From assembly GCA_001643675.2 (NCBI GenBank), contig LSRY02000030.1, positions 1,136,001-1,200,000 of the forward strand: a stretch of DNA of 64,000 bases, read 5' to 3'. This document shows, piece by piece, positions 22,753 to 36,800 of the stretch. The stretch comes from Monocercomonoides exilis. Lineage: Eukaryota; Preaxostyla; Oxymonadida; Polymastigidae. Numbering within the stretch: the stretch's first letter is position 1; each line of letters opens with the position of its first letter. The position numbers and the translations under genes were made by a program. Below the pieces are notes generated by a model. That model searched no databases, was not told the DNA's origin, and saw nothing but the letters and a program-made list of their open reading frames with translations.

Positions 22753-23924
22753 GAAAGAAGAGGAATTAGAGGAAAATGATAAAGACAAAGAACAATATTA
22801 GCCAATGAAGGAATATCTTTGTGAAATCATTATGTTCTGTTGATTTGAAGTTGAAATTATCAGATTTTAAAGTTTCAATGAATGTGATAACTGAACAGTT
22901 TCTCACTCAAAATATTTCATCTGCATATGAATGGCAATGAATAGATTGATAAGCGTTTCTGTGTAAAGTGTTTTGTGGACGCTGTTCGGTTGATCTGACA
23001 TCATCATTTCCTTTCATCGCTTCGTTTCTGCATTTAATCTTTATGAGCATATTTTTTTTTCCAAAGTAAGAGTGAGCATTCTTTCTTCATTCTGTCAATC
23101 GAACCCTCTTCTTCAACTTGTTCCATTCTTTCCATTTGAAACTTCTATATTCCTTCTTGTGAGCAAAAGAGTGGATGTTTCATATTCCTTTTTAAGAGAT
23201 GCTTTTGAGATGATTACACGAAATTTCTGTATGTCTTCTTAACACAATGTTTACATTGTGTGAATATCATCAATCCTGTGTATATGTTCCTTATGCCAAA
23301 AATAATTATTAAATATTTATTTATTTTCTAATTAGTTTTTGATTGCTTTATTTCAAGTTGGTTTCGATTAATTTTCTTTCTTTTTTGTATGTGATTTTGC
23401 TATTAGAAAATATGTACTCAAACAAATTGATATGTTTTTATAACACCTTCTTCAATCATCGCTGCATTTAATTCATTTCACAGTTAATATTTATGTTTTT
23501 GCTATGTTTTTCTTTTTCTTAATTTCTTTTTCTTTTTGAATGACTTGCTGCTCTTTCAATAATGTATTTTTTAAAGAGCATCTGTTAGTACAATACAAAT
23601 ATTTTTCTTTTTCGTAACTTTTGGAAAATATTTGTTTTATAACATAAATGTTCATTTATTATTGTTTATAAAGTGAAAAGATGTTAAAGAATCCTTTCTT
23701 TGATTATGATTTTCAACAGAATGTCATTTAGAGTTTAATCATGTATTCAATTCTTATCTTCATGTTATTTCATTATTGCATCTTTTCAATTATTTGAAAT
23801 GACATTCATTATTTATAATTATAATTATTTGAGCGAAGAGTCGCAAATTTTCCATAAATCAAATACATTTTATAAATTTTTATCTTTTATATAGCCCATA
23901 ATAACAATTTTTGGACTCTTTCAA
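22753..23924. other. Intergenic spacer
   Basis: 1.17 kb of AT-rich sequence between two plus-strand genes. No coding frame, structured RNA or repeat was recognised. The first part is presumably the 3' untranslated region of the TmcB-like gene and the last part the promoter of the ARID gene. Confidence 0.6.
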
Positions 23925-26900
23925 ATGTCTTTTTTGAATAACAAAGAGGAATTTGAAAAGTCATTGTTTGAGTTTCATGAAAAAAGAGGAACAAAGATTG
24001 CAAGAGTTCCTGTTATGTCACGAATACAACTTGATCTATTTCGACTTTTTCAAGTTGTTCAGAAAAATGGAGGTTACGATGAAGTGAGTGTGAAACGTCT
24101 TTGGAAAAAGGTAAATAGAGAAATAGATATTCCTATAATAGGGTCAAGCCCTTATATTATTCGTAAGCATTACAAACAAATTCTTTATCCATTTGAAAGG
24201 GTGAAAATACATTTTCTTCCAGATGACTTGTCCATTGGACTTGATCAAGGAATACCTGAAATTCCATCTACATCTCCGAATCCTCAACCAACATTCACAC
24301 TGGATTCTGATGTTATGGATGACTCTCATTTGAATAAGATATTGACAAGTTTTCTTCCTCGCCCTCGAAAGACATTTAGTTTCTTTAGAATTCCTGCAAT
24401 GCAATCATCCACAAACGTTAAGAAAAAAATTGCTTCATTTGCGTTTGAAACAGGAGAAGAAAAAGATCTTGTTTGCAAATATTAATATAGTTTTTATTTA
24501 ACATTTTTAATAACACATTTTTTGTAACTAGGAATGTTTATTTCGCACAATTAGATCTTCTTCTAGAAATGCTGTCGATGGAAGTTTAACGCATTTGAAC
24601 GATTTTGGTGCTGTGCTATCATTGTTATGGTCTTCAATGGCAATGAACATTGAATCTATTTCATATCAACATTGGGAGGATTTCCGCGTAAGATGGATCG
24701 ATTGGAAAGAGAAATATGTTTATTCAATGAAAAATGAGGAGAAAGAAAAATTTCAAATTCCAATAAAAGTGATACATCTCAATGATCAACTCAATCAGTC
24801 AATTGAATCGTTATGCCGTTCATCAAAATGCACCATTATTGAAGAAAAAGACGGATCTGCTTTGAAAGACCAAAGCTATTTGGCAACTGCAAAATATTCA
24901 ACGAAAGCATTTAATGAACTGTCTGATCTTGTTACACAAAAGATAAACCTTATATGTGAATTTTACAAGAAACTGATTCAAAATTCTGAGAAAACTTTGA
25001 ACTCTTTTCGATTAAAAGCAGAAGAAAAAAACTTTTTATACGAAAAATCAAAAGAAGACTTCTTCCAAAATATGCTCAATAACAAATACATCAGCGATGC
25101 AATAGAAAGCGATCTGTCTTTGTTTCATTTCGCATCAACTTCCTGCGAAGAGATGCTTTTAACTGATGTTTTGAATCAAGAGGAATTTGGCAGTTTAGCA
25201 GCAGAAACAAAGAAAACGAAAAAAATGCGCGCTTTCAATGAAATTGATCAGCATAAAGAAGAATTCAAATCCTCAAAAGATGAAAAATTTGAAAATAAAG
25301 ACGATGATATGCCAGTAAAAGATGAAGAAAGAAGTAAACGGAAAGGAAAAATAGAAGAAATGAACTGCGAGAAAGAAGATGCAACTGAACAATTATCTCC
25401 ACCATTTTTGGTCTTTTTTGATGCGTGCTCAAGTTTATTCCCTTCGTCACTTCCTTTGATTGCTGACACAAACACAGGCGAACTCTCAATAATGCCATCT
25501 TCTAATGCTCAATCATCAAATATATATTCTTCTTCTTCTTCTTCCCACATTTCATCTGCTTTGCATATTCCGCAAGATTTTGTTCCTGGAATGCGTCATT
25601 CTCCTTCTGAACTAACTCAGAACGTCTTATCCAATCAATTGTCTTCTCAGCAATTCAATGAGTATCCTTCAACACACACCCAATGCGTTTCAAATAGCCG
25701 TTCTGCTGAAGTTCTCTTTGAGAATTCATCTGCTTTTGCTTCTGTTAATCTGCCTCTGCTATCTTCTCCGCACAAATCCGAGTACGAAAAAATTATGCCA
25801 TTTATCGAGCCATTTGGGAAATTGATAGACAAACACAGAGAAATGTTGGATTCGAAGAAGAAAGCACTAAAAGAAAAGGAAATGAAAACAGCAAAGAACG
25901 ATCAGATAAAAGAAGAAGCAGTTAACAACAAAAAAATCGGAAAAAAGATGAAAGAAAGAAGCGATCAGAAAAAGACACCAAAAAGAAGGGACTTATCTCC
26001 GTTGCCTCAATCACTTGCAACATCTTCTCCATTCGAACAGCCATCTTCATCTTCCCTTTCATCCCCTTTTCAATCAACTTCGTCGCCTCTATCGCAGAAT
26101 TCCAACCATTCACCAGATAAGCTTTCCACCTCAAAACAGACTCATTCAACAGTTCATTCTGAGACGCAGCTGTGTCAACAGGGAAATCTGAAGCCAGCAG
26201 ACGAGTCAAGTCCCACAAAAGCGGAATCTTCTGAACTGAAAGTGCGCATTCATCTGAATATTCGCCGTCCTCCTCTGAATAAAAATGCACAATCTGCCGA
26301 ACAGTCGCAATTTTCCACTTCAACAGCATCATCAGATGGTTTTGCTCCCTCTCCTTCAACTCCTCCCTCTCCATTTCCTTCTCTTTCAACTTCTTGCTCG
26401 TCACCTCCTCCTCTTCCTCTTCCACTTCAACCTCTTGAAACTGAAACCACTTCAATCTCAGCTTCTTTTTCTCCTTCGCTTTCACCTTCGCCTTCAACTT
26501 CGCCTTCGACTTCTTCTTCTTCATTCACTTCATCTTCGTCTTCGTCTCAGATTGCAAGTTCTAAGCAAAGCAGTGTTGCTGTTAAGCAATCAAGTTCTGA
26601 TTCATGTTCTTCTTCTTCAAAATGTTCAATAATTCCTGATAATCCAATTAACACTGATAATTCTGATATTTCGAGCAATGCTAACAACATGTCTTCAATT
26701 TCATTCTTCAAACACCCTGCTATGGATACAGATAAAAGCCCTATTTATTTTCAGTTGCGTTTCAACTTTCAAAACTCAAACAATTCCATCACAAGTTCAA
26801 ATTTGCTTTGTCTTGATTCTTTAGAGGAAAGAAAAAAATGGATGCAGAAAAGAAAATTGCTCTTTTCTTCGTATTTATCACCTTCGCGTTATATTTCTTG

Positions 26901-29367
26901 TTTTCCTCGTAACATTTCATTTTCTCTTCCTTCAAATGAACTTTCTTCTTCTATTTCTTCTGTTTCTTCATCTGATTTGTTCACATCAAATTCTGAGTGT
27001 CTTTCGCCTATTGAGCTGCTTTTTTCGATGGCAATGTTTGGCTCTCAATGCAAATGTGCAAAGTCAACCATCCAACGCACTTTCATCGATTCCTCATCTC
27101 ATTCACAGCAGTTTGATATCACTTCTATTTTGGGTGTGAACAGCTATTCCGATCCGGTGGAAGCATCTGATGGTTTTTCCTCTGATCCTTCTCGTGTTTA
27201 CACAACATGCACTGAAAGTGTCCCCAATACAAAGTGTATTTGCTGTCGTTCTCTGCTTTGTTTGAGCAATCAGTGCTGTGAGGCAATGATCGATGCGTTG
27301 GAGCTGCTCCACAAGGAGGAAGAGGAAGAAGTCGAGAGGCGTTTGGAAAAGTTCAATTGGCTTTTGGAGCTCGCACCGTTTCGAGTGTCTTCAGAAGATG
27401 AGAGCATATTCACTGAAGAAAGATACCAAGAAGCGGAAAAGGAGAAAGAGAAAGAAGATAAGATGCGAAAGAATGAGGCGCCTGTTAGATTTGCCAACGA
27501 TAAAGAAAATGAAGTCTTTTCTGCAAAAGAAAAGGTTGATTCAGCCGAACACGAGTGGTGTTGGAAAGATGCGCTGAACGAGACACAGCTAAGTGCGTTT
27601 GCAAAGGATGGATTGAATAACGTCGCAAGGATTAATGGAATTGAGCTGAATGAAGACAAAGACGAGCTGATCGACTGGAAGAACGAAAAAGAAGATAAAC
27701 TAACTGAAAACCAAGAGATTGATAAAGAATGTGTTCTGATTGAAGAACAAGGCGTCCAGCTACAGCAAATACCGGAATTGTTAAAGAATGTTAAAGATAC
27801 AAAATATCAGTCAAATACGCTGAAGCGCGCTCTCTCGTATCTTTATATTCCAGACAAATACGACAAGCACGAAGAAGCAAAGTTGCAGGATCAAAGTGAA
27901 AAAACAAAGTTCAAATCATTTCGTGATTATGTGCTTTCTTTTGTATCTGAAGGATCATTCCTCGATTGCACAGAATTTTCTCGTATGCAGTCTGTTATTG
28001 CACATCACCCAGCAGTTGCACAAACAGTCATTCCTTTGTTTGTGTCTCTGCTTTGGATAGAAAGTGCATTCCATCATCTTGGCCCGATTATATCTTCATT
28101 TTCATCTTTCCCACACATTTCACAGATTGCCACTTCATCAATAGATCAGATGCTTTTTCTTTCTGCAAAGACTCAGCATCCTCATCCTCATTTCTCTTTC
28201 CCAATTCAACATCCACTACTCACTTCACTGCTTCACTTGCTCTATCTACTCTCTATTCCTTCTCCTTCACGCACACCAAATCATCCGTTTGCTCGATCAA
28301 ACGATCATTTTTGCTTTCCATCTCTTATTCAACTATCACTTTTACCACAAGCTATTTCTCGAGCTTTTGTTGATACATTGATTGATATTGTAAATCACGA
28401 AATTTATTTCAGAAAATTAAAAAGCTCAAAGTTTCAACATATTCATGATTCCTCAAGCTGCGGCAAAGGCACTGCAGATGAAGTGGAAGCTGCTTCACTT
28501 ATTCCAAGTATCTCTATTGAAGACGCGTTCACTTCTTGTTATCATTCGTTAATTGCAGAAACACTTCTTCTTCATTTTGACAAGGAAGCTTCAAATGATT
28601 GTCTGAGGTCGGCTGAGCTTCCATCTTCTTCATTGTGCACATCATTCACGATAACTTCATTTTCAAACGACTGCAATACTACGCCATGCCATTTCAATCG
28701 TACTGGTGAATTATTCATTTCTGTTCTCACCATTCTTGCATCTATCTCTGAGAGTTCGAATAATGCATCTTTATTTGTTAGCGATCAATTTTGGAACAAT
28801 ACAAAATTTGATGAAACGGCAATGCCATCATATTTTTTGTCTTCTTCATTTGAAAACGATATAAAGACAAAGAAACCATCTTTTCGTTTCTTTTGCTTTA
28901 TAGCTTCATTGGTTCTGCTTATTTTGGAAAGTGATGTTGGCGAAGAGTTTTTGTTGGGTCTTATTTGCCTTGAAAATTCACTAAATGCGCTTGTATCTTT
29001 TCTAAATTCTGAATCGTCTGATGAAATGAATAATTCAACATGTCGTAAAATGCAGCTCTTGTTACCACTTCTATCAGTTATTTCTGTTTCCGTACTCGAC
29101 AGTTTCATTTCTTTACTTTTTGGAAGGATTAAAAAAGAGCTTATTCAACAAAAAAGGATAAGGCGATGGGATATAAAAAGAATTGAGATATCTGCTTTGC
29201 ATGTGTGCAGCAATTTACTAATTTTGATTCCAATGCTTCGACCTGCTCTGAGAAGAAATAAGAATGTTGTTGATTTTTTGTTTGATGAATGGAAAGATTC
29301 TTCAAAGAATAAAGGTAAATGTGTTGTTCGCTGCGTTCAAATGATTTTTTCTAAGCCCAATTTTTGA
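23925..29367 (+). CDS. ARID domain protein, possible SWI/SNF-type subunit
   Basis: Exon 1 (23925-24470) and exon 2 (24532-29367) join across a 61-nt phase-0 intron (GTTTGC...AACTAG) to give 1,793 residues. Residues of about 7-92 form an ARID/BRIGHT DNA-binding domain: LFEFHEKRGTKIARVPVM, then LFRLFQVVQKNGGYDEV, LWKKVNREIDIP and a final IIRKHYKQILYPFE helix. ARID proteins bind AT-rich DNA and are often subunits of SWI/SNF remodelling complexes (ARID1, ARID2). The middle (about 400-700) is Ser/Pro/Lys-rich and disordered. A Cys-rich patch (TKCICCRSLLCLSNQCCE) lies near 1095-1115. The last 450 residues look helical and could be an armadillo-like core of the BAF250_C type, but I cannot confirm this. 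The nuclear location is inferred from ARID. Confidence 0.85.
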
Positions 29368-29393
29368 TTGCGAAATATTGGGGATTGCAATTT

Positions 29394-29395
<2 letters not shown>

Positions 29396-29426
<31 letters not shown>
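29396..29426. repeat. Poly-T run, 31 nt
   Basis: Uninterrupted T run starting 29 bp after the stop of the ARID gene. It lies within the likely 3' untranslated region and has no identified function. Confidence 0.9.
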
Positions 29427-29427
<1 letters not shown>

Positions 29428-29808
29428 TCATTTTTTGCAGTTTTTCTTTGATATCTTTGATAAATGATTTCTCAGGCTTTGCAAATTTTTGAAATTTTTC
29501 TAACGTTCCACTTTGTTACGACCATTTTAATGAAGAAATTTAAAATTTGAAAAATTTTGAATTTGTGTTTATTATTGATGTTGAGTTAAAGAATGATTTT
29601 TAAATTGGAAAATCTTTTTTTATCGAAGTTTTTGAATTTTTTGTGTTGAAGAGTCATTAAAGTGTCAACAATTTAAAATATAAAAGTTCAAAGATTGAGA
29701 ATAATGGAGACCATTGTCTTAGGAATTTTTTATTCTTAATTATGCACCAAAAATTATTCTTCATCAAAAATCTTTTGACCAATGCCAAAAATAGGGTTAT
29801 TGCACAAT

Positions 29809-30022
29809 ATATGGCTGTTCCTTTTTGAAATCATTCTTTCGTTCGTGTTTTGATCAAAAAATCTATTTCAATGGGATTGAGAAAAAAAGAACTTCAACGG
29901 TTAATGGACACATCACATGATAACATTTCTTAGAAATTGTTTTTTTAAAAAAAATCCCATTGAGACTAAAATTTTGATCAAAACTCGAACGAAAGAATGA
30001 TTTCAAAAAGGATCAGCCATAT
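29809..30022. mobile_element. Foldback element, about 214 bp
   Basis: Left arm (29809-29880, starting ATATGGCTG) and right arm (29952-30022, ending CAGCCATAT) are near-perfect reverse complements over about 68 bp. They share the blocks CCTTTTTGAAATCATTC, TTTCGTTCG, GTTTTGATCAAAA and CAATGGGA. A loop of about 70 bp separates them. The architecture suits a foldback MITE or a transcribed hairpin. No clear target duplication was found. Confidence 0.75.
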
Positions 30023-31070
30023 GATGGTGAACAAAATTAAGTACAGATGATCGCATCATTATCGCAAATTGTTTCATAATGTTATTTTATTTTTCTTAAG
30101 TGGTGAAACTTTTTTTTGAATGAATCTAAATATTATTTCCCTCTCAATAATGGATTGAACAATTATTTTGACATCAATGATATTCAACAATTAAATCAAT
30201 AAACAGTTAAAAAATATAAATTTGACTAGCAAACACTCCAATATGCTTTGAATTGATTCGATTTATCTTGTACCCAATTAGAATAGAAGTTTTTTGATAA
30301 GGGAAATAAAATTTTTTGTTTTTAAGATAAAAAAAAAATATTTGTAACAGAATTCTTCCCCCACAAGTTGATTTGGGAAAAAACAAAAACTTTTAGACTA
30401 TGGTTTTCAAAATTAAGTGTTTCTTTTTGAAACCCGAGAAAAATACAATTGGTTTCATTTAAAATAGACCAGGATTCTAGAACTGGACTTGAAAGAGTGT
30501 ATTCTTCTTTCCGCAATTTCCGCGAGCAATCAAAAGGTGAAAACTTTGTACGAAACACGTTATCATCACATCTTCAATGAAGGAAAATGTTGTTCCAGAT
30601 CGTATTTTGTTCATTAGCCTATAATTGTTGCACATCGTCTCGAAAACATTTGAAGCAAAGTTGATAGTTCGAAAATCTTCATATTCTCAGAAAGCTTCCC
30701 AAAATCAATAAAATGAAAAACAATTCATATAAGCTGTGAAAATTTTAACGATTTTTGTTTATTTAATTATTTTTCATATCATTTACGTTTTTGTTTTTAT
30801 TTTTAATTTTTTTTGTTTTTTTGTTTTTTTATTTTTATTTTTATTTTATTTTATTTTTTTATTATGAATAATTGAATAATAAAAATTTGTGAAGAATTCC
30901 GATTAATTTTTTTTTCATCTCAATAAAAAGCACACTATTTCTCAAAAAAAGGCAAATAATAAGTTTATAAATTCAGCAAATTTTGGAAAGTGAGTTGAAT
31001 GCAGTATTCACTCTCTTCTTTCAAAATCAAAAAGAAAAAAATTATTATTTTTGTTTATTGAACTTATTGT

Positions 31071-32553
31071 CATGGACAAAACCCGGGAAAGGGACAAAAT
31101 TCTGGAATGTCTATTGTTAAACTCAAAAAAGAAATAGTGAGTGGATGAAATTGTTATTGAAAATAGCTGTCATTTTCCTATTTCTCTTAAATTTTTCGAT
31201 GCTATCTTTTTTTGAAAATATGAAATTTCAGAATTAATTAAAAATATTGTTAGGATCACAAAGTCATTATGTTTGCTTTTTCTTGCAACATGTTTTTCTT
31301 TTCCTTCTTCATCGGAACTTTCAAAAGTTTTCGCAACAGCAAAGTTTCTTTTAATGAAATCAAAAGTTAAAAAAATTTACATTTTTCTTTCAAGAAAAGA
31401 TATTTTTCTCAAAAAAAATTATTTTTTCTGTTATGGTCTCTCCATCTTAGCTATATCGGCATATCTCTTCATTGAAGAAGGGAAGAGATCAATAGCATAA
31501 TAAAAGGCTATATTTATTCAATATCGAGGAACAAGAAGAAACTCATAACTGTGACAAATCTCTTTTGCCTTCAACAGAAAAAATAAATATCTAAGACATT
31601 GTTTGAATTGTTTGACTTATATTCAAATATTATCTTTGAACTTTTAACACCTAATGTTATCAGTCCGAGAATGAGATGACACGAAAAAATCGAAATGAAG
31701 ATGACAACAGCGAAATAACGAAAAACAACGAAAAATTAGCCTTACAGTTTAAAAAATGAATTCATGCTTTTCAAATGGAAAAACCGAAATCGATAGACAT
31801 TGAAAGGCTCTTTGCATCCTCGACAAAGATTGCAACATGGTTTTCATATTTGTTGGTCAAAATAAAAACTAAAAAAAATCAGTTCAGATCGAATGTTGAA
31901 ATATGATGAAACTGAAATATGTAATTGAAAATCCAATGATAATTACGTCTTTACACAATCATATCAAAATAAATACCAATTTTTTATTCACAATAACACC
32001 ATCACAAGGCGACAAAAATATTTTGAGTGTTTGCTGAGGCCTCTCAATCAATAAAGTGATGCAATGGCCTTGAAAAACAGTCTTCAAAGATCAGATTTCT
32101 TTTTGGTTTCGTTATATAGAAAATTATAATCAATGGAAAATGGTAGATAATTGAAAAGATCAATGAAAAAATAATGTGGATTATCAACAATGAAAACAAA
32201 TTTCAGAAACAAATAGGGGAAAACAATAAGATTTCTGCTTAAAGTATCTATCCTTTTCATTCAATTTTGTTTTGCAATTAATAGCAAGAATTTTTTCAAC
32301 AGTTTGTTCAATGATTTTCACAGTGTCTCACGTCAGCCAATATTTTTGTTCAATCAGGATTTTGAATGTTCATTAGTTGCCACAATTAAGAAAAACTTAT
32401 TAAAAAAACATTGGTTGAGCGTTTGTTTTCAAATAAATATTTTATTTTTGTCAATTCTTTTTTATGATATCAAAAAGTTAAATTAATTAATAAAAAACAA
32501 CTCAATTAATAATGCATTCCCGGGCTTTGTCCCTTTCCCTGGTCTTGTCCATG
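31071..32553. mobile_element. 1.48 kb element with about 40 bp terminal inverted repeats, non-coding
   Basis: The left end reads CATGGACAAAACCCGGGAAA, then GGGACAAA and a GGAATG block. The right end, read on the minus strand, gives CATGGACAAGACCAGGGAAA, then GGGACAAA and CGGGAATG. About 34 of 40 positions match. These GC-richer ends stand out from the AT-rich surroundings. The interior has no recognisable transposase, so if mobile it is non-autonomous or decayed. The superfamily is not assigned, and no target duplication is obvious. Confidence 0.6.
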
Positions 32554-33800
32554 ATGATGTTTGTTATTTTGCACAAAGTTTAATTTCAATTTCACTGAAA
32601 ATTTTTACACTTTAAAATTGTAGAAAATTACGACACAAACATATCAAAAAGTATTTTTGAAAAAAGCAAAAAATTGAATATCATTTGTATTTTGTTTATG
32701 ATACAAATACTATCTGAAGATTATTTCGATACCATTTTAAATTTTTTTTTGACTTTTCATGAAAGTATTTCTTCTTTTAATATATTTTTTTGTTCATTTG
32801 CGTTTGATAAAAATTAAGTGAAATATTATAATTGTTTTGAATTGATTCAAATCATTGCAGTGTATCAGATAAATATTGAGCAACAATAAATGAATTGCAG
32901 CCATCATGCGAAATTTGTCCTATTAAAAGCTTTTCCCCTTTCGATTTGTTTTTTTAAAAAAATAATCATATAAAGAGTTTATTCTCAAAATTGATATTTA
33001 TAATAATATTTTCAAAGAAATTGTGACATACAAGGCTATATTTTTGCACTTATGAAATATTCAACGATTTGAGCCAAACATTTTCTCAATCATATCTTTG
33101 AGAAGTCTTTCATTCCCATTCATAATAATAATAAAAAAATCGAAAAAAAATACAATAAATAATGTGGTGGAACAAAATTCATAATGCAAAAAATTTTGTC
33201 CCATTAAAATTTATTTCACAATTTTTTGAAATTATTTATGAAAGGAATTGATATTTTAAATGAAATCCCGATACTTCTCGAACATCATTGTTTTTTTTGA
33301 CGCAAGAATCAAATTCGGTATTTTGAATCGTAAGCAATTCAAGTCACTTCTCTGAAGTTATTTTAAGAGATGAAAATTTTCGTTCCAAACAAAGAAAAAG
33401 AATTATTAAGCCATCACTGGATAACGTTATTGAATAAAGAAGATCTTTTCAAAACAAGTTTTCTCATGTAAGTGAAGATAAATATTCACACACTTTTGAA
33501 TAATGCTTCAGATTTCAAAAAAAAAAGAAAACTTTCAATATGATCGAATACTTTTTCTTCTTGTTGAGGATGTTCAACCCCAACAATAATAAATCCAAAA
33601 TACTGTTTGTGAACAACATAAATAATAAATTCATAATCTCTGAACGAAACTGCCAAATTCTCTCCCTTTCAAAATCCTGTTGTTTTGATTTCATATGTTT
33701 TATGATTTTCAATTTGAATTATTGGATTTGTGTTTGCTCAATTCATCTCTTTTTTTAACCCTGTGCATTTGAATTTGAAAAAAATTGGCCCATCTTAATA

Positions 33801-36800
33801 TCAATATGAAATCCATGTCACACTGGTGTCTTCAACAGCACTCCCAGGCTCATCATCTCCTTCATAGTCGATGGCATCTGACACGGTCATGATGACTGCA
33901 TCTTTCGGAAAATGTTTGAAAAACTCTCTTTTCAGCCAGACAAGCGAAGGCCTGTTTGATGCCTCCACCCCAACACACTGCTTCAACACTTCTGTAAAAC
34001 TGCTTCCACTTATTGCTGCGATATCAGGTCTCTCCCCATTCACAATCTTCTGCCCTGCCACATCTGCCTCATAATCTCCAAATGGAATTTGAAGGGTCAG
34101 GCACTCCCACAGCATCATCCCAATCGAGAATGCCACAGATTCCTTTGTTGCCCCCATCTTCTTGTTGATCAGCAGCTCTGGTGCCATCCACCTCAGGCAC
34201 TCTTTTCTGTTGTATTCATCATCTTCAAAGGCAGACGAGGGCAGAGAATCATCATCATTGTCACTGGCAGATGTCACAACAGTTGATGAAGAGATGGATG
34301 ATGTGTCTGAACTATCATCAGATGAGAAGTCAGAGCGCATCACGATGCAGATCACCATGTGCTCAGAAAATAGTACTATATGAGGGCTCAGAGTGGAAAG
34401 AGAAGATAATCCATTTTCCATCTCATCAAACGAGTGGAGTGCCAGATTGGCCACCCAGAACAGGATCTGTGCAGCTGTTTGCTCCCTCTCCTGCAAAGTG
34501 CCAATTGCCATCTCCTTTGTTTTATTCTTTCCATGAAGCAACATGAACAGCGAATCCCTCAAATCCACAATCAGCTTCTCATGAGGAGACGAACAGGGTA
34601 TTGCATCCACCAGATTAGACATGGACGATGTGGTTGGGCACAGATCTTCTCTTCGAACAAACGTTGAGTCTGAATCAGTTGTTGAAGTGGATGAGATGGA
34701 TGGTGATGGTGTTCTCTTTCTTGTTTCCTCTTCTTCTTTCTCATCCACTTTCTCCAGCATCCATTGAGGAATCTTGTCTGAATCTCTCCCCAAAATGTAT
34801 TCAGTACAGCTACACTCACTCAACAAATACTCAGATGACTCTGAATGTCCCAAGCTTTTCTCATACACCCTCTTTTTTATCATCTCTTCATTTTTCTTCT
34901 CTGCCTCCCTCTCTGCTCTCCTCCACTGCTCCTCTGGAGATATCTCCATCGTCACCATCTCAAATGCCTTTGGATCCTTCCTCACTGTGTCATTTACAAT
35001 CTCTCTCAAATCTTTCGCTTCATTCTTTGCCTTTCTCCACCGAACGGCTATAACAACAGCAACAATCAGAACAATCAAAAACAAAACAACAAATATCAGA
35101 CAAAAAACAGCCCATGATGATTTCCCTTCTTTCCCTCCTTCAACAATCCTTTCATCTCCTTTTCCAACACTTTCACTCCTGTTCTTCAGTATATATGGCT
35201 CTGTTGATGAAGGAGAATCTGCTTTCCCAAACACAATCCACACACTCACTACTGTCTCTTCTCTCACTTTCTCCAGTTCTGAACATGTAATAAATGTGTG
35301 AATCTCATTCTCTGACACAAACCCTTCTTCTTCAATCTCCTTTCTCACTATCTCCTCTTCATCCCCATTTTTCATGCTCATCTTCACTGACAAATCACAT
35401 GGCAGTAACAACTTTCCCACAATCATCAACTCCACATCCCCATTTGGCTGAGAAATATTCTTCACCTCTTCCAAAACAGGGATGAAAAATGATGATCCTC
35501 TTTCAGCTGCTATCCCTCCCAATTCGCATCCTTCATCCAATATCCACAACGATGTGTTTGGCAACAAACCATCTCCCCCTTTCACACTCACAACATTCAA
35601 TTCCCCATTCCCTTCACAAATCACATTCCTTCGAGCTGATGGATATCCCTCAATCGATGGGTTGTTGTTCTCAAACATTCCATTTTCAATCTTCACACTC
35701 CCTCCACTCACCCACAATCCACCTCCCTTGCTATTTCTGATTGTTGTTTCCCTCATCTCCACATTGCTCTTCTCAACATCAACCAATGACCCATTCCATT
35801 TACATAATCCCTCTTTTCTATTGTTTTCTTCATTGACAATTTCATCTTCTTTTTCTCCATCAAACACACATATCTCAACCCTCACATCCTTGGAATTTTT
35901 GATCTGCATCATGCTTCCCTTATCAACCGAATTCACACACTTTCCGAATGAGCTGTTCAGCACACTCACATCTTGCTCAGCATCATCCATCCCAATCACA
36001 CACCCCTCCAACAGCAATGTCACATTCTCAACTCCCATCTCTTTCATCTCCACTTTCGCTTTCCCTCCAACACTCACAACATCCCCCTCGCAATTGATAT
36101 TCGATATTCTTGTTTCAACAATTGTCACATTCGATTCTTCATGGAATGAAAGCACCGACATTGTTGAACGAATATCTCTGAATGCCGAATCAAATATCTT
36201 CAGCTCTCCACTTTCCACACTCACAATCGAACTGTTCAATTTCATGAACTCAACTGTTCTTGAAAAAGAGAAGAATTTGCATTCTTGTATTTTCGTCATT
36301 CCATTCTTCACTTTCATGAGATACCTGTGAGCTGACTCAAATCCATCTTCAAGCTGGAATGAGCACCTCTCCACTGAACATTCATTCACAAACTCCATCA
36401 CACAATCCTTCTCACCTGATTTCTCAATCTTGCAGTTCAACCGAACAATCCCCTGTGTCTTTTTCAATGAATTCACAACCAGATCTCCAATCACACACTC
36501 CTTCCTCACAAACCCTTCTCCATCAATCAGAATCGCATTCATCACCCCTTCCTCGATGTGCTCAACCCCACAGTCGATGCTCACACACGGATTGCTCTGT
36601 GCACCACATCCCCTCCCATCACTCCCTCTCCCACTCACAAACACCTGTGCCGAATAATAGAATGTGATCAGCGAATTCAGATCAACATCTCTCTCGCTCC
36701 AAACATCCCTCCCACAGATGGAGTTGTTTGAGTTCAATGACTCCTGGATGTAGTTCAGTGTGAACAGTGTTTCGTTGATCTGTCGAGCAAACGAGTAACA

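Larger units (their letters stand above)
29368..33800. other. 4.4 kb gene-free AT-rich region with inverted-repeat elements
   Basis: No protein-coding frame with convincing composition was seen. Frames such as 31273-31500 start at non-ATG codons and look random. The region holds a 31-nt T run (29396-29426), a foldback element (29809-30022) and a long element bounded by inverted termini (31071-32553). A short inverted repeat of the form GGAACAAAATT/AATTTTGTCCC occurs at about 33175-33205. Confidence 0.6.

Noticed and set aside
31273-31500. 75-codon frame inside the 1.5 kb inverted-repeat element
   Set aside because: Starts at a non-ATG codon, shows AT-driven composition and no transposase motif.
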